Shown here: piece after piece, positions 9,224 to 17,679 of the stretch
Layout: each line of letters opens with the position of its first letter
Numbering within the stretch: the stretch's first letter is position 1
Assembly: GCF_001641125.1 (NCBI RefSeq)
Contig: NZ_LWLP01000001.1
Coordinates: 2,092,688-2,156,687 of the forward strand
From: Arthrobacter sp. OY3WO11
GTDB lineage: Bacteria > Actinomycetota > Actinomycetes > Actinomycetales > Micrococcaceae
Direction: 5' to 3'
Length of the DNA stretch: 64,000 nt
Position numbers and translations under genes: made by a program
Notes under the pieces: model-generated
Seen by the model: only the letters and a program-made list of their open reading frames with translations
What the model was told of the DNA's origin: nothing
Databases searched by the model: none

Positions 9224-9366
9224 GTCCGGGTCCTCTCAGGGGTGATTGCATGCGCTGGCACGACTGTGGGCCAGCGGTCGTTTCCGGGTTCCCTTCAGCC
9301 TGACAGGTGTGTGACCCACGGCATATGAGGCAAATACCCGGGGTTTCGCCCGGGGGTTTCTATGTA

Positions 9367-9385
9367 CTTATTTCGACTGAATAAG
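9367..9385. promoter_or_regulatory. Palindrome in the transporter promoter region
   Basis: CTTATT (9367-9372) and AATAAG (9380-9385) flank TCGACTG. The site includes TTTCGACTGAAT (9371-9382), matching 11 of 12 bases with 7800-7811 before the LysR-catBC operon. It lies about 145 bp upstream of the minus-strand MFS gene and 62 bp upstream of the plus-strand gene at 9447, in an AT-rich island. Candidate shared operator of the aromatic-acid regulon. Confidence 0.5.
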
Positions 9386-9434
9386 ACCCTTATATTGAAG
9401 AGTAGGTATAGATGACAGCTCACCCGCCTGCCGC

Positions 9435-9447
9435 TAGGCTGGCGCAA
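9435..9447 (+). promoter_or_regulatory. Leaderless promoter
   Basis: TAGGCT (9435-9440) followed by six bases and the ATG at 9447; no Shine-Dalgarno sequence. This spacing implies transcription starting at the A of ATG. Confidence 0.55.
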
Positions 9448-10145
9448 TGACGACTCCTGCACGCCTTCATTCCGACCTGTCCCGCCTCGGCCGGGAAACC
9501 GACATGTTCCTCGCTACCGTCGCGTCCCTGTCGGACGACGAAATGGCCGGCCCGTCGCTGTGCGACGGATGGTCCAGGGCGCACGTGATTGCCCACGTCG
9601 CCGCCAATGGCCGTGCGCTGGTCCAGTTCATCGACTGGGCTGCCACGGGTGAAGAGCGCCGGTTGCACGCCTCGCCCGAAGCCCGCGCCGAGGCCATCGC
9701 CACCCTGGCGGCCCTGCCCCGGGAGGAACTTCTGGCGGAACTGCGGGCATCCGCCGGACACTTCGCTGAGCAGGCGCAGCGGCTGTCCGGCACGCTCGTT
9801 GCCCAGGAGATCAGCTTGAACCGCAGCCCGCTGCCTTCGGCGTCCATTGTGGCGCTCCGGATCGCGGAGGTGGTGGTACACCACCAGGACCTCGACACGG
9901 CCTGGACCATCGAGGAAGCCGACCCGGACTCGCTGCTGGATGCGCTCGAAGCCGCAGTGCGCTCCTTGGGTGCCAAGGATGCGCCGGGCATGACCCTGGT
10001 AACCGAGGAACGCGACAAATGGATTATCGGCGACGGCACACTTCGCGTTGAGTCCGACCGTGAGGGCCTGCTCCAGTGGCTGGCGCGCGGTGATGCCACG
10101 CATATCGAAGCGGAGGGCCAGGTGCCGGCGCTGCCGCGCTGGTGA
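9447..10145 (+). CDS. Maleylpyruvate isomerase family, mycothiol-dependent-type protein
   Basis: A 232-residue protein of the DinB-like four-helix superfamily found in actinobacterial maleylpyruvate isomerases. The N-terminal helix pair has LCDGWSRAHVIAHVAANG, where the His residues match the conserved metal-ligand position; a second motif, RIAEVVVHHQDLD, carries the HHxD ligands near residue 140-150. A small C-terminal SCP2/MDMPI-like domain follows. Family members use mycothiol to isomerise maleylpyruvate in the gentisate pathway, but no gentisate gene is adjacent here, so the substrate is uncertain and a general mycothiol-S-transferase role is possible. It stands alone, divergent from the MFS gene. 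Confidence 0.8.
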   Translation: MTTPARLHSDLSRLGRETDMFLATVASLSDDEMAGPSLCDGWSRAHVIAHVAANGRALVQFIDWAATGEERRLHASPEARAEAIATLAALPREELLAELRASAGHFAEQAQRLSGTLVAQEISLNRSPLPSASIVALRIAEVVVHHQDLDTAWTIEEADPDSLLDALEAAVRSLGAKDAPGMTLVTEERDKWIIGDGTLRVESDREGLLQWLARGDATHIEAEGQVPALPRW

Positions 10146-10240
10146 GTCGGCAGGAACGGCTCCAGCGGCATCCCATTGCGGGTCCCGCACAGTCCGGCGG
10201 GATCATTTTCTTTGCGCCAGCGCTTCTGCCTCGTGGTACC

Positions 10241-10256
10241 TGGCGGAGGATACGAG
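10241..10256 (-). other. Sequence matching a tRNA-Ser 3' end (possible att-site remnant)
   Basis: Read on the minus strand these 16 bases are CTCGTATCCTCCGCCA, which looks like the 3' end of an actinobacterial tRNA-Ser including the encoded CCA. The rest of a tRNA does not fold around it, although a T-loop-like GGTTCAAATTC occurs about 25-35 nt upstream on the same strand. Isolated tRNA 3' ends commonly mark attachment sites left by integrating elements. No integrase is in the window. The match is from memory and was not computed. Confidence 0.4.
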
Positions 10257-10369
10257 CGGAGTTTTGTGGCATTGCCGGCCCCTGAATTTGAACCGGGCTG
10301 CGATTCGTTGAGGCGGCGCGCCTGACCATCCGCATATGCTCTTCAAGTACCACGAACGATTGGACGCAC

Positions 10370-11422
10370 ATGAGCCGCAGTTATGTCATCGATGCGATTC
10401 CCGGCGACGGCATTGGCGTGGATGTCACCGACGTTGCGATGCAGTGCGTCGACGCCGTCGCCGGCATCTACGGCTTCGACGTCCAGTGGCGGGTCCGCGA
10501 TTGGAACAGCGACCTGTACCGCAAGGCGGGCCGCATGATGCCCGTCGACGGCATCGAGCAGCTGAGCAGCGGTGACGGCATCTACCTGGGAGCCGTCGGG
10601 ACACCGGACGTGCCCGACGACGTCACCCTCTGGGGTCTCCTCATCCCCATCCGCAGGGAGTTCGACCAGTACATCAACCTCCGGCCCATGCGGTTGCTGC
10701 CCGGCGTCGTCGGTGCCATGCCCGGCATCGAGGACCTGGACATCGTGGTGGTACGGGAGAACGTTGAAGGCGAGTACTCCCAGATCGGAGGAAGGTTCGG
10801 CACCGGAACCGACGGCGAGTTCGCGGTCCAGGAAAGCGTCTTCACCAGGCGCGGTATCGCCCGGGCGGCGCGGTATGCCGCCAACCTCGCCACCGAACGC
10901 GGCGGACGGCTGGTCTCCGCAACAAAGTCCAACGGCATCATCCACACCATGCCGTTCTGGGATGAGGTGGTGGCGGAGACGGTAAAGGCGTTCCCCGGCG
11001 TCGTCGTCGAAAAGGTGCTCATTGATGCGCTGGCGGCCCGGTTGGTGATGAAGCCGACGAGTATCAGGACCATCGTCGCGTCGAACCTGTTCGGGGACAT
11101 TCTCTCGGACCTGGTAGCTGGTATTGCCGGGTCCATCGGCATTGCCCCCAGCGCCAACCTCAACCCGGAGCGGCGGCACCCGTCGATGTTCGAACCCGTG
11201 CACGGCTCTGCTCCGGACATTGCGGGCAAGGGCATCGCCAACCCGGTCGGCGCTTTGTGGGCTGCGGCAATGATGCTCGACCATCTCGGCGAGGCGGAGG
11301 CCGCCCGGTCCCTGACCCTGGCCTTTGAGGGCACGCTCGCGGACGGCACTGCGACGCCGGACCTTAAGGGCACTGCCACCACCGCTGAGTTCGCCGCTGC
11401 AGTGCTGTCACGCCTGTCCTAA
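10370..11422 (+). CDS. Tartrate/D-malate dehydrogenase-like decarboxylating beta-hydroxyacid dehydrogenase
   Basis: A 350-residue member of the isocitrate/isopropylmalate dehydrogenase family, starting IPGDGIGVDVTDVA, with VVVRENVEGEYSQIGG typical of the TtuC/DmlA subgroup, the NAD-binding FEPVHGSAPDIAGKGIANPVGA region near residue 265-290, and metal-binding aspartates in NLFGDILSD. Such enzymes oxidise and decarboxylate D-malate, tartrate or 3-alkylmalates using NAD+ and Mn2+/Mg2+. The gene stands alone on the plus strand; its stop overlaps the stop of the convergent MFS gene. With the nearby aconitase it could catalyse an isomerise-then-decarboxylate sequence on a hydroxy-acid, which is inference from context. 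Confidence 0.82.
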   Translation: MSRSYVIDAIPGDGIGVDVTDVAMQCVDAVAGIYGFDVQWRVRDWNSDLYRKAGRMMPVDGIEQLSSGDGIYLGAVGTPDVPDDVTLWGLLIPIRREFDQYINLRPMRLLPGVVGAMPGIEDLDIVVVRENVEGEYSQIGGRFGTGTDGEFAVQESVFTRRGIARAARYAANLATERGGRLVSATKSNGIIHTMPFWDEVVAETVKAFPGVVVEKVLIDALAARLVMKPTSIRTIVASNLFGDILSDLVAGIAGSIGIAPSANLNPERRHPSMFEPVHGSAPDIAGKGIANPVGALWAAAMMLDHLGEAEAARSLTLAFEGTLADGTATPDLKGTATTAEFAAAVLSRLS

Positions 11423-12639
11423 ACGACCAGCCCTCCGCGCAAACGCTTCTCCAAACGGAACGCGACCAGCGAGGCCGCCGCCCCGGCTGCCGCAACCACC
11501 GCTGCGAGCGTCCATCCAACGGCCGGGCTGAACTGGGAGAAAACGATCCCGAAGAGCAATGGCCCCAGCGTTCCGCCGATGTAGGTTCCGCTCTGGGTGA
11601 TCCCGGTGGCCTGGATGGTGAACGGATGCGCCGTGCGTGAAACCACGTAATGGGCCAGGCCGTTCCAGCCCCAGCCCAAACCGAACGCGACGACGGCCCC
11701 GGCTGCGTAGGCGGCCGGTAAACCGGTCGCCATGCCCAGCAGCCCCAGACTCCCGGCCCCCATCATCAGGGCCACTGTAGCCATCGAGCCGCCGACCCCC
11801 CGGTCCGCGGCAATACCAACCAGTGGGCGCGCCAGAATCCCGGCCACGCTGGCGGCGCCCAGCAACATGCCCGCACCGGCGGCGGAGAACCCCGCCTGCA
11901 CAGCCATGGTGACCGTAAAAGCACCCACGACATTGGCCTGACCGGCGCCCAGGGCGCTGGCCACGGCGGTAGCAAAAAGGAATGGTTTAAGCCTCCGGGG
12001 GAGCGGCTCCCTGGCAGTTTTGCCGGAGCCGCGATTGGGAGGGGCAGTGCGTGGGAGGGTACGGAGGAGCACCGGGACCAGGGCGGCCGCCAGCAGTGCT
12101 GCCAGCGCAAAGGTCCAGTTCCATCCCACGGTAAGTGCGAATACCGGGACCGACAGGCCGGCGGTGAGCGTCGCCGTCGGAATGGCGGCCTGCTTGAGCC
12201 CAAACGAGAAGGCGCGGTTGCGGACCGCCACCTGGTCCACGATCAGGCCGTTGGACAGCGGGTGGATCAGGGCGTTCGCGGCACCGGCGAAACTGAGCCA
12301 GACGATCAGCCACGCCCAGTGCGGAGTGACAAAAGCGATGCCGGCCAGTGCAACAAAGCCCAGCCCGACGGCGAGCGGGACTCCGCGGCGGAGCCCCAGT
12401 TCGCCCGCCACATACCCGGCCGGGGCAGACAGCAGCGCTGACACAGCCCAGAAGGCGGCCACAGCCACTCCGAGTGCTGACGCCGTCATACCCAGGTCCT
12501 GCTCGAGCTGGACAGCCAGCCCGCCGACCAGAAAGACCGGCAGCACCGCCACCACCGTTGTCAACGCCGCGATGGCCGTGGCCCGCTGTCCCGGTCGACG
12601 CGCCGGTGTTCGAACGGGTCCGACGGCGGCCGGCCTCAC
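11419..12639 (-). CDS. MFS transporter
   Basis: A 406-residue protein with about 12 predicted hydrophobic segments in two six-helix halves, separated by a basic loop near residue 200-215 (TAPPNRGSGKTAREPLPRRLK). The fold is a major facilitator; no substrate-specific signature is evident. It begins with GTG and overlaps the aconitase stop codon by 4 nt, so it is the last gene of the ABC transporter-aconitase operon and may export or import a related acid. It ends tail-to-tail with the plus-strand dehydrogenase gene, the two stop codons sharing bases. Confidence 0.85.
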   Translation of the reverse strand: MRPAAVGPVRTPARRPGQRATAIAALTTVVAVLPVFLVGGLAVQLEQDLGMTASALGVAVAAFWAVSALLSAPAGYVAGELGLRRGVPLAVGLGFVALAGIAFVTPHWAWLIVWLSFAGAANALIHPLSNGLIVDQVAVRNRAFSFGLKQAAIPTATLTAGLSVPVFALTVGWNWTFALAALLAAALVPVLLRTLPRTAPPNRGSGKTAREPLPRRLKPFLFATAVASALGAGQANVVGAFTVTMAVQAGFSAAGAGMLLGAASVAGILARPLVGIAADRGVGGSMATVALMMGAGSLGLLGMATGLPAAYAAGAVVAFGLGWGWNGLAHYVVSRTAHPFTIQATGITQSGTYIGGTLGPLLFGIVFSQFSPAVGWTLAAVVAAAGAAASLVAFRLEKRLRGGLVV

Positions 12640-14633
12640 CGTGGGGTTCGGCTCTGCGAAACGGCGCCCGCGCCGTCCTGTACGACGGCGTCACCGGCCA
12701 GCAGGGAGCGCCCGCCGGTCCGCACCTGGGCCAGCAGGCCGCCGGCAGTGAGGACGGCGCGTTCGGCCGGAGAGAAGTCGAGCCCGAGCGTCAGCTCAGT
12801 GTCCCCGTCCACGCGGGCGGTGACGGAGCGGCGGCCCTCGGCCAGGGCGTCGGCAAGCCCCTCGATGACCCAACGCTGCCCGGTTGAGCTTTGCGCGTCG
12901 GGCGAAAGGATCAGCGGCACGATTCCGGCGGCGATGAGGTTGCGGCGGTGGATCCGGGCGTAGCTGCGGGCAGCGACCACCCGGACCCCCAGGTACAGCG
13001 GGATCAGGGCGGCATGCTCCCGTGACGAACCCTGCCCGTAGTTTTCCCCGCCCACAATGATCCCACCGCCCCAGTCGAGGGCCCGGTCGTGGAATTCCGG
13101 GTCCAGGCGGCGGAACATGAAGCGCGCGCAGACGGCGATGTTGGACCATACGGACATGGCGATGGCGCCGTCGGGAGCCATGTCACCGGTGGAGATGTCA
13201 TCACCGACGGCGATCAGCACCCGGGCGTCCAGGTCAGCCGGCAGCGGGGTTGGCTGTGGCGGCGGGACGAGGTTGCTGCCCCGCTCGATCTCGATGGTGC
13301 GACGGGTCTCAACGGGCAGGACACCGGCGATGTGCAGGTCGTGGACTTCCGGATGCGGGGGAGTGGCAGGGCGGAGCTCACCCCGGCTGACGGTGGCAGC
13401 GTCGACGATGGCGCCTTCCAGTGCGCTGGCAGCAGCGGTTGACGGCGAGCACAGGTATACGGAGTCCTCGGCTGTACCGCTTCGGCCCGGGAAGTTGCGG
13501 TTGAACGTCCGCAACGACGGCGCACCTTCCGTGGGTGCCTGCCCGATGCCCACGCAGGGGCCGCAGACTGGCTCGAGCATCCGCGCCCCGGCCTCCATGA
13601 GGTCCTCGTAGACTCCGGAGGCGATGATTGTCTGGAGGATCTGCCGCGATCCCGGGGTCACGGTGAGCTGGACGGACGGATGGACGGTGTGTCCCTTGAG
13701 GATGGCCGCCACAGTGGCGAGATCCTCGTAGGAGCTGTTGACCGAGGATCCGACGCAGACCTGGACCACCTCGGTGCGCGGCAGTTCGGAGACGGGACGG
13801 ACGTTGCCTGGGGAGTGCGGCAGCGCCACGAGCGGAACGAGACCCGAGAGATCAAGCCGCTCATCGTCGTCGTACTTTGCGCCGGCGTCCGCTGACAGGG
13901 GGACAAACTGCTCCTCGCGGCGCTGTGCGCGCAACCACGCGCGGGTCTGGTCATCGGAGGGGAAGACGGCGGTGGCAGCCCCTGTCTCGATGATCATGTT
14001 GCAGATGGTCGCGCGCGCCGAGACGGACAGGGAGGCCACCCCTTCACCGTAGAACTCGAAGACCTTCCCGCGGCCGCCGCGCACGCCGTGGCGGCGCAGC
14101 AGCTCCAGCACCACGTCCTTAGCTTCGGCATCGGGTCCGAGCGTGCCCGTCAGTTCCACGCCCACGACGGCGGGGCACACAAAGTCGAACCCGTAGCCCG
14201 CCATGGCCACGGCCACCTCCAGCCCGCCGGCTCCGACGGCGAACATGCCCAGGGCGCCCGCCGTGGAGGTGTGGGAGTCCGCGCCCACCAGGACGCCACC
14301 GGGCCTGGAGAAGTGTTCCAGGTGGATGTAGTGGGAGATGCCGTGCCCGGCGGGGGAATAGCGCAGCCCATAGCGGGCGGAGAAGGTGCGGAGGTAGTGG
14401 TGGTCCTGCATGTTCTTGTCGTCGATCTGCAGGACGTTGTGGTCGACATACATGACCGCCAGCGGCACCGCGATGGAATCCACGCCGAGCATTTCGAACT
14501 GCATGGCGGCCATGGTTCCGGTGGCGTCCTCGATGAGGATCTGGTCAACGGCGATGGTGATGTCGCTGCCGGGAGTCAGCTCGCCGGAGGCGAGGTGGCT
14601 GGCGAGGAGCTTCTGGGTCAGGTTCTGGGCCAC
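12636..14633 (-). CDS. Aconitase-family hydratase (single-chain, Aquifex-type)
   Basis: A 665-residue aconitase-superfamily enzyme combining the catalytic domains and the C-terminal swivel domain in one chain. Fe-S cluster ligands are seen in VQVCVGSSVN and VCGPCVGIG; the substrate-binding GADSHTSTAGALGMFAVG lies near residue 117-134 and the swivel motif GGENYGQGSSREHAAL in the last third. It is much shorter than the roughly 900-residue housekeeping AcnA and resembles the putative aconitase class of Aquifex type. A second aconitase in a catabolic operon suggests a tri- or dicarboxylate other than citrate; the substrate is unknown. It lies between the substrate-binding protein gene and the MFS gene. 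Confidence 0.85.
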   Translation of the reverse strand: MAQNLTQKLLASHLASGELTPGSDITIAVDQILIEDATGTMAAMQFEMLGVDSIAVPLAVMYVDHNVLQIDDKNMQDHHYLRTFSARYGLRYSPAGHGISHYIHLEHFSRPGGVLVGADSHTSTAGALGMFAVGAGGLEVAVAMAGYGFDFVCPAVVGVELTGTLGPDAEAKDVVLELLRRHGVRGGRGKVFEFYGEGVASLSVSARATICNMIIETGAATAVFPSDDQTRAWLRAQRREEQFVPLSADAGAKYDDDERLDLSGLVPLVALPHSPGNVRPVSELPRTEVVQVCVGSSVNSSYEDLATVAAILKGHTVHPSVQLTVTPGSRQILQTIIASGVYEDLMEAGARMLEPVCGPCVGIGQAPTEGAPSLRTFNRNFPGRSGTAEDSVYLCSPSTAAASALEGAIVDAATVSRGELRPATPPHPEVHDLHIAGVLPVETRRTIEIERGSNLVPPPQPTPLPADLDARVLIAVGDDISTGDMAPDGAIAMSVWSNIAVCARFMFRRLDPEFHDRALDWGGGIIVGGENYGQGSSREHAALIPLYLGVRVVAARSYARIHRRNLIAAGIVPLILSPDAQSSTGQRWVIEGLADALAEGRRSVTARVDGDTELTLGLDFSPAERAVLTAGGLLAQVRTGGRSLLAGDAVVQDGAGAVSQSRTPR

Positions 14634-14665
14634 TGGGATTCCTTAGCGCTGTGCGTACAGACAAC

Positions 14666-14695
14666 TGCGGCCCGCCGGGGGATCGGCGGGCCGCA
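14666..14695 (-). terminator. Strong hairpin between the binding-protein and aconitase genes
   Basis: TGCGGCCCGCCG and its perfect complement CGGCGGGCCGCA enclose a 6-nt loop. The 12-bp GC stem lies 11 bp after the binding-protein stop codon and about 30 bp before the aconitase start, without a T run. It probably protects or partly terminates the transporter transcript, lowering expression of aconitase relative to the binding protein. Confidence 0.6.
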
Positions 14696-14706
14696 GGGAA
14701 GCGGGA

Positions 14707-15795
14707 TTACTTGACGAACTCGTTGGTGTAGGTTTCCTCGAGCTTGATCTCGGTTTCGCCGACCTCCGGGTTGGCCACCCGCTGCGTCTCAAGGACGGCT
14801 TGTACGCCCTCCTCGGTGAAGGCGCCGTCCTTGCTCAGGGCCACCTTCATCTCTTCGATGACCTTGGCGTACTGTTCGGGATCGCCGCCGGCGAAGGCCT
14901 CGGGCATCTCGGCCGCGATTTCCTCACCGGAGTGGTCGGCGATGAACTGCAGGGTTTTCTTGATAGCTGAGGCGAGCTTCTTGGCCGACTCCGGATTCTT
15001 TTCCAGCCAGCCGGAGGTTGCGTACAGGCTCGACGACGGCCACGCGTCGGTGCCGAATACCTCTTTAAGGCCCTCCGGCGTGCGGACGTCCTGGATGATG
15101 GTCGGCTCGGTTCCGAGCCGCTTGGCCAGGACGGTGACGTCCGGCTCGAGCATGACGGCGGCGTCCACCTGGCCCTGCTCGACGGCGGCAACGGCGGAGG
15201 ACCCGGCACCGATCGCCGATACCGCAGCGTCGTCCAGCTTCATGCCGTTCTTGGAGAGCAAGTACTTCACGAACATGTCGGTGGAGGACCCGGGCGAGGT
15301 GACGCCCACGTTCTTGCCCTTCAGGTCGGCGACGGATTTGATGGAGTCCTTGTTCTTCTCCGCGACCACCAGCGCAAGTCCCGAGGACAGGTTCATGTTC
15401 ACGAACGCCTTGACGGCCTGCTTCTTGGCCTGCATCTGGATTGTGTGCTCGTAGTAGCCGCTGGTGACGTCGGTGCTGCCGCCGATCATCGCCGTCAGCG
15501 CCTTCGAGCCGCCCTGCAGGTCCTGCAGATCGACCTTGACGCCCTCTTCCTCGTAGTAGCCGAGTTCCTGGGCAAGGGTGGTGGGCAAGTACGTCAGCAG
15601 CGTCTGGCCGCCAATCCCGATGGTGACGGTCTCACCGCTGGCGCCCCCGCCCCCGCCGCCGGCGGTCCCTTCCTGTCCGGGAGGTGCTGACTGCGGGGCG
15701 CCGCAGGCGGACAGGGCAAGGGCGAGGCCGGCGACGACGGCGAGGGGCTTGGCGAGGAAAACGCGGCGTCCTTGCCGGTTTGCGGAGCTGAACAT
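14707..15795 (-). CDS. ABC transporter substrate-binding lipoprotein, NitT/TauT (SsuA-like) family
   Basis: A 362-residue secreted lipoprotein: a signal peptide with lipobox LSAC near residue 29-32, a Gly-rich linker, then an NMT1/SsuA-like binding fold (IGIGGQTLLTYLPTTLAQELGYYEEEG). Relatives bind nitrate, sulfonates, aromatic acids or thiamin precursors. The permease and ATPase genes lie immediately upstream on the same strand (33-nt gap to the permease). Context, namely the aconitase and, beyond the regulator, a CoA-transferase and lyase, suggests an organic acid rather than a sulfonate, since no monooxygenase of the SsuD type is nearby. Confidence 0.87.
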   Translation of the reverse strand: MFSSANRQGRRVFLAKPLAVVAGLALALSACGAPQSAPPGQEGTAGGGGGGASGETVTIGIGGQTLLTYLPTTLAQELGYYEEEGVKVDLQDLQGGSKALTAMIGGSTDVTSGYYEHTIQMQAKKQAVKAFVNMNLSSGLALVVAEKNKDSIKSVADLKGKNVGVTSPGSSTDMFVKYLLSKNGMKLDDAAVSAIGAGSSAVAAVEQGQVDAAVMLEPDVTVLAKRLGTEPTIIQDVRTPEGLKEVFGTDAWPSSSLYATSGWLEKNPESAKKLASAIKKTLQFIADHSGEEIAAEMPEAFAGGDPEQYAKVIEEMKVALSKDGAFTEEGVQAVLETQRVANPEVGETEIKLEETYTNEFVK

Positions 15796-15828
15796 GGGGT
15801 CCCTTTCGGACGGAGGGGCTGGGATTGG

Positions 15829-16695
15829 TTAGGAAGACTGCTGCGGCGGGCGCCAGCGCAGGAGATGGCGTTCCACGCGGTTGACCCCGAGGTCGATGAT
15901 GAGGACCACGACCATCAGGATGAACATGCCGGCGAACACGCCCTCGGTGTCGAACACACCCTGGGCCTGGGCGATGGCGTAACCGACACCTGCCGAGGCG
16001 CCCAGGTATTCACCGACCACCGCACCGGTAATGGCGAAGCCGACGCTGATGTGGAGGCTGGAGAAGATCCATGTCAGGGCGCTTGGAATGAACACGTGGC
16101 GGAGGAGCTGCTTTTCGCTGGCTCCGAGCATCTTGGCGTTGTCCACCAGGACGCGGTCCACGCTCTTGACGCCTTCGAGGGTGTTGAAGAAAACGATGAA
16201 GAACACCAGGGTGAAGCCGAAAGCAACCTTGGACCAGATTCCCAGTCCGAACCAGAGCAGGAAGATTGGGGCGAGGACAACGCGGGGGAGTGCGTTGAAC
16301 ATCTGCAGGAATGGGTCGAAGAGCCGCTCCAGGAGGCGCACCCGGGCCAGGAGGAAGCCGAGGACCAGGCCGGCCGTCGCACCCGTGATAAAGGCGAGGA
16401 CCGCTTCCTGCAGGGTGATCCACAGGTGCGGGAAGACGAAGCCCGTGGAGATCCAGGCCCACACCGTCACCAGGATGTCGGAGGGGAGGGGAAAGAAGAA
16501 CGGGTCGATGACGCCGATGCGTCCCAGTAATTCCCACGCGCCGAGGACAGCGACGGCGAGGCCCAGTTGCCCCATCCGGATGGAGAAGTTCGACGCGTCG
16601 GGCCGCTTGCGCTTGGGACGCTGGACCGCCGCCGGGTTCTGCTCCTTCCGGAGGGGAAAGCGTTGTGAGTTCTTGGAAGCTGGTGCCACGGTCAT
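15829..16695 (-). CDS. ABC transporter permease, SsuC/TauC-like
   Basis: A 288-residue inner-membrane permease with about six hydrophobic segments after a basic N-terminal tail, and the cytoplasmic EAA-type loop region around MLGASEKQLLRHVFIPSALTWI that contacts the ATPase. It matches BPD_transp_1 permeases of the NitT/TauT group. Its start overlaps the ATPase stop by 4 nt, and the binding-protein gene follows after 33 nt, giving the order ATPase, permease, binding protein. The permease would act as a homodimer. Confidence 0.88.
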   Translation of the reverse strand: MTVAPASKNSQRFPLRKEQNPAAVQRPKRKRPDASNFSIRMGQLGLAVAVLGAWELLGRIGVIDPFFFPLPSDILVTVWAWISTGFVFPHLWITLQEAVLAFITGATAGLVLGFLLARVRLLERLFDPFLQMFNALPRVVLAPIFLLWFGLGIWSKVAFGFTLVFFIVFFNTLEGVKSVDRVLVDNAKMLGASEKQLLRHVFIPSALTWIFSSLHISVGFAITGAVVGEYLGASAGVGYAIAQAQGVFDTEGVFAGMFILMVVVLIIDLGVNRVERHLLRWRPPQQSS

Positions 16696-17534
16696 GCTGC
16701 GTCGCTCTCTTCTTCCCGTGCTGATTCGTAGGTCCTGGATACCTCAACCTTGAGGCGGCCCCAGATTTCCCTGTGGAGGTCTACGAACTTGGGATCGTCG
16801 CGGATTTCGAGGAGGTCCCGGGGGCGGGGGATGTCGATCTCGTAGCTGCCGACGACGGTGCTGCCCGGTCCGGCCCCGAGGATGATCACCTCGTCGGACA
16901 GGGCAATGGCCTCGTCCAGGTCGTGGGTGATGAACACGACGGCTTTGTCCGATTCCTGCCAGAGCTGGAGGAGTTCGTTCTCCATGATCTGGCGGGTCTG
17001 CACGTCGAGCGCGGAGAAGGGTTCGTCCATCAGCAGGATGTCCGGGTTGACGATCCAGGCCTGGGCAACTGCGGTGCGCTTGCGCATGCCGCCGGAAAGC
17101 TGGTGGGGGTACCGGTCGGCGAAGTTTTTCAACCCCACCTTCTCCAGCCAGCGGCGTGATTCGTCGTAGGCGTCAGATTTCGAGACGCCGGCCATCGTGA
17201 GCCCGAGGCTGACGTTGTCGATGACCGACTTCCACGGCAGCAGGGCGTCCTGCTGGAACATGTAGGAGGCGCGGCGGTTCACCCCATGGACGGGCTCACC
17301 GAAGCTATGGACAGTGCCCGACGACGGATTCAACAGTCCCGCTGCCATGTTGAGGATCGTGGACTTCCCCGACCCCGTTGGGCCAACGATAGAGACGAAC
17401 CGTCCGGGCTCAACCTTGAGGTCGATGTCCCGGACAGCGAAGTACGATCCACCGCCGGGAGTGGCAAACTCCTTGGTGCATCCGTTCAGTTCCACCGCAT
17501 ACTTCGAAGATTCAGGCTGTGAGGGCTGCGTCAT
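16692..17534 (-). CDS. ABC transporter ATP-binding protein, SsuB/TauB-like
   Basis: ATPase of the NitT/TauT-type importer. Walker A GPTGSGKST, Q-loop in YMFQQDALLPW, signature LSGGMRKR, Walker B ILLMDEPFSALD and switch His in FITHD are all present. An upstream in-frame start would add eight residues (MWLAGEIA), but the ATG at 17534 is preferred because a GGGAGAAA ribosome site sits about 7 nt before it. First gene of the operon; its promoter region is shared with the divergent IclR regulator and contains an imperfect palindrome whose half-site recurs downstream of that regulator. Confidence 0.88.
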   Translation of the reverse strand: MTQPSQPESSKYAVELNGCTKEFATPGGGSYFAVRDIDLKVEPGRFVSIVGPTGSGKSTILNMAAGLLNPSSGTVHSFGEPVHGVNRRASYMFQQDALLPWKSVIDNVSLGLTMAGVSKSDAYDESRRWLEKVGLKNFADRYPHQLSGGMRKRTAVAQAWIVNPDILLMDEPFSALDVQTRQIMENELLQLWQESDKAVVFITHDLDEAIALSDEVIILGAGPGSTVVGSYEIDIPRPRDLLEIRDDPKFVDLHREIWGRLKVEVSRTYESAREEESDAA

Positions 17535-17552
17535 TGCTATTTCTCCCGCTAA

Positions 17553-17582
17553 CCACATTGTGAGTTGATGGCCATATAGTGG
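17553..17582. promoter_or_regulatory. Candidate IclR operator in the divergent promoter
   Basis: CCACATTGTG (17553-17562) and CATATAGTGG (17573-17582) form an imperfect inverted repeat with 7 of 10 arm positions paired, 19 nt upstream of the ABC ATPase start. The half-site CACATTGTGA (17554-17563) matches CATATTGTGA at 18462-18471 in 9 of 10 positions. It would let the adjacent IclR protein control the transporter operon and itself. Confidence 0.5.
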
Positions 17583-17679
17583 GCACTAGGCTAACAGTAA
17601 CGTCTGTCACACTACAAGGGGGGCTTTTAGAGGCGCCTTCCTGCCTGACCGAGAAGAAGAAGGAACCCGGAGTCGAGCC

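Noticed and set aside
10241..10303. A complete tRNA gene
   Set aside because: Only the 3' end and a T-loop-like element are present; acceptor, D and anticodon arms cannot be formed.
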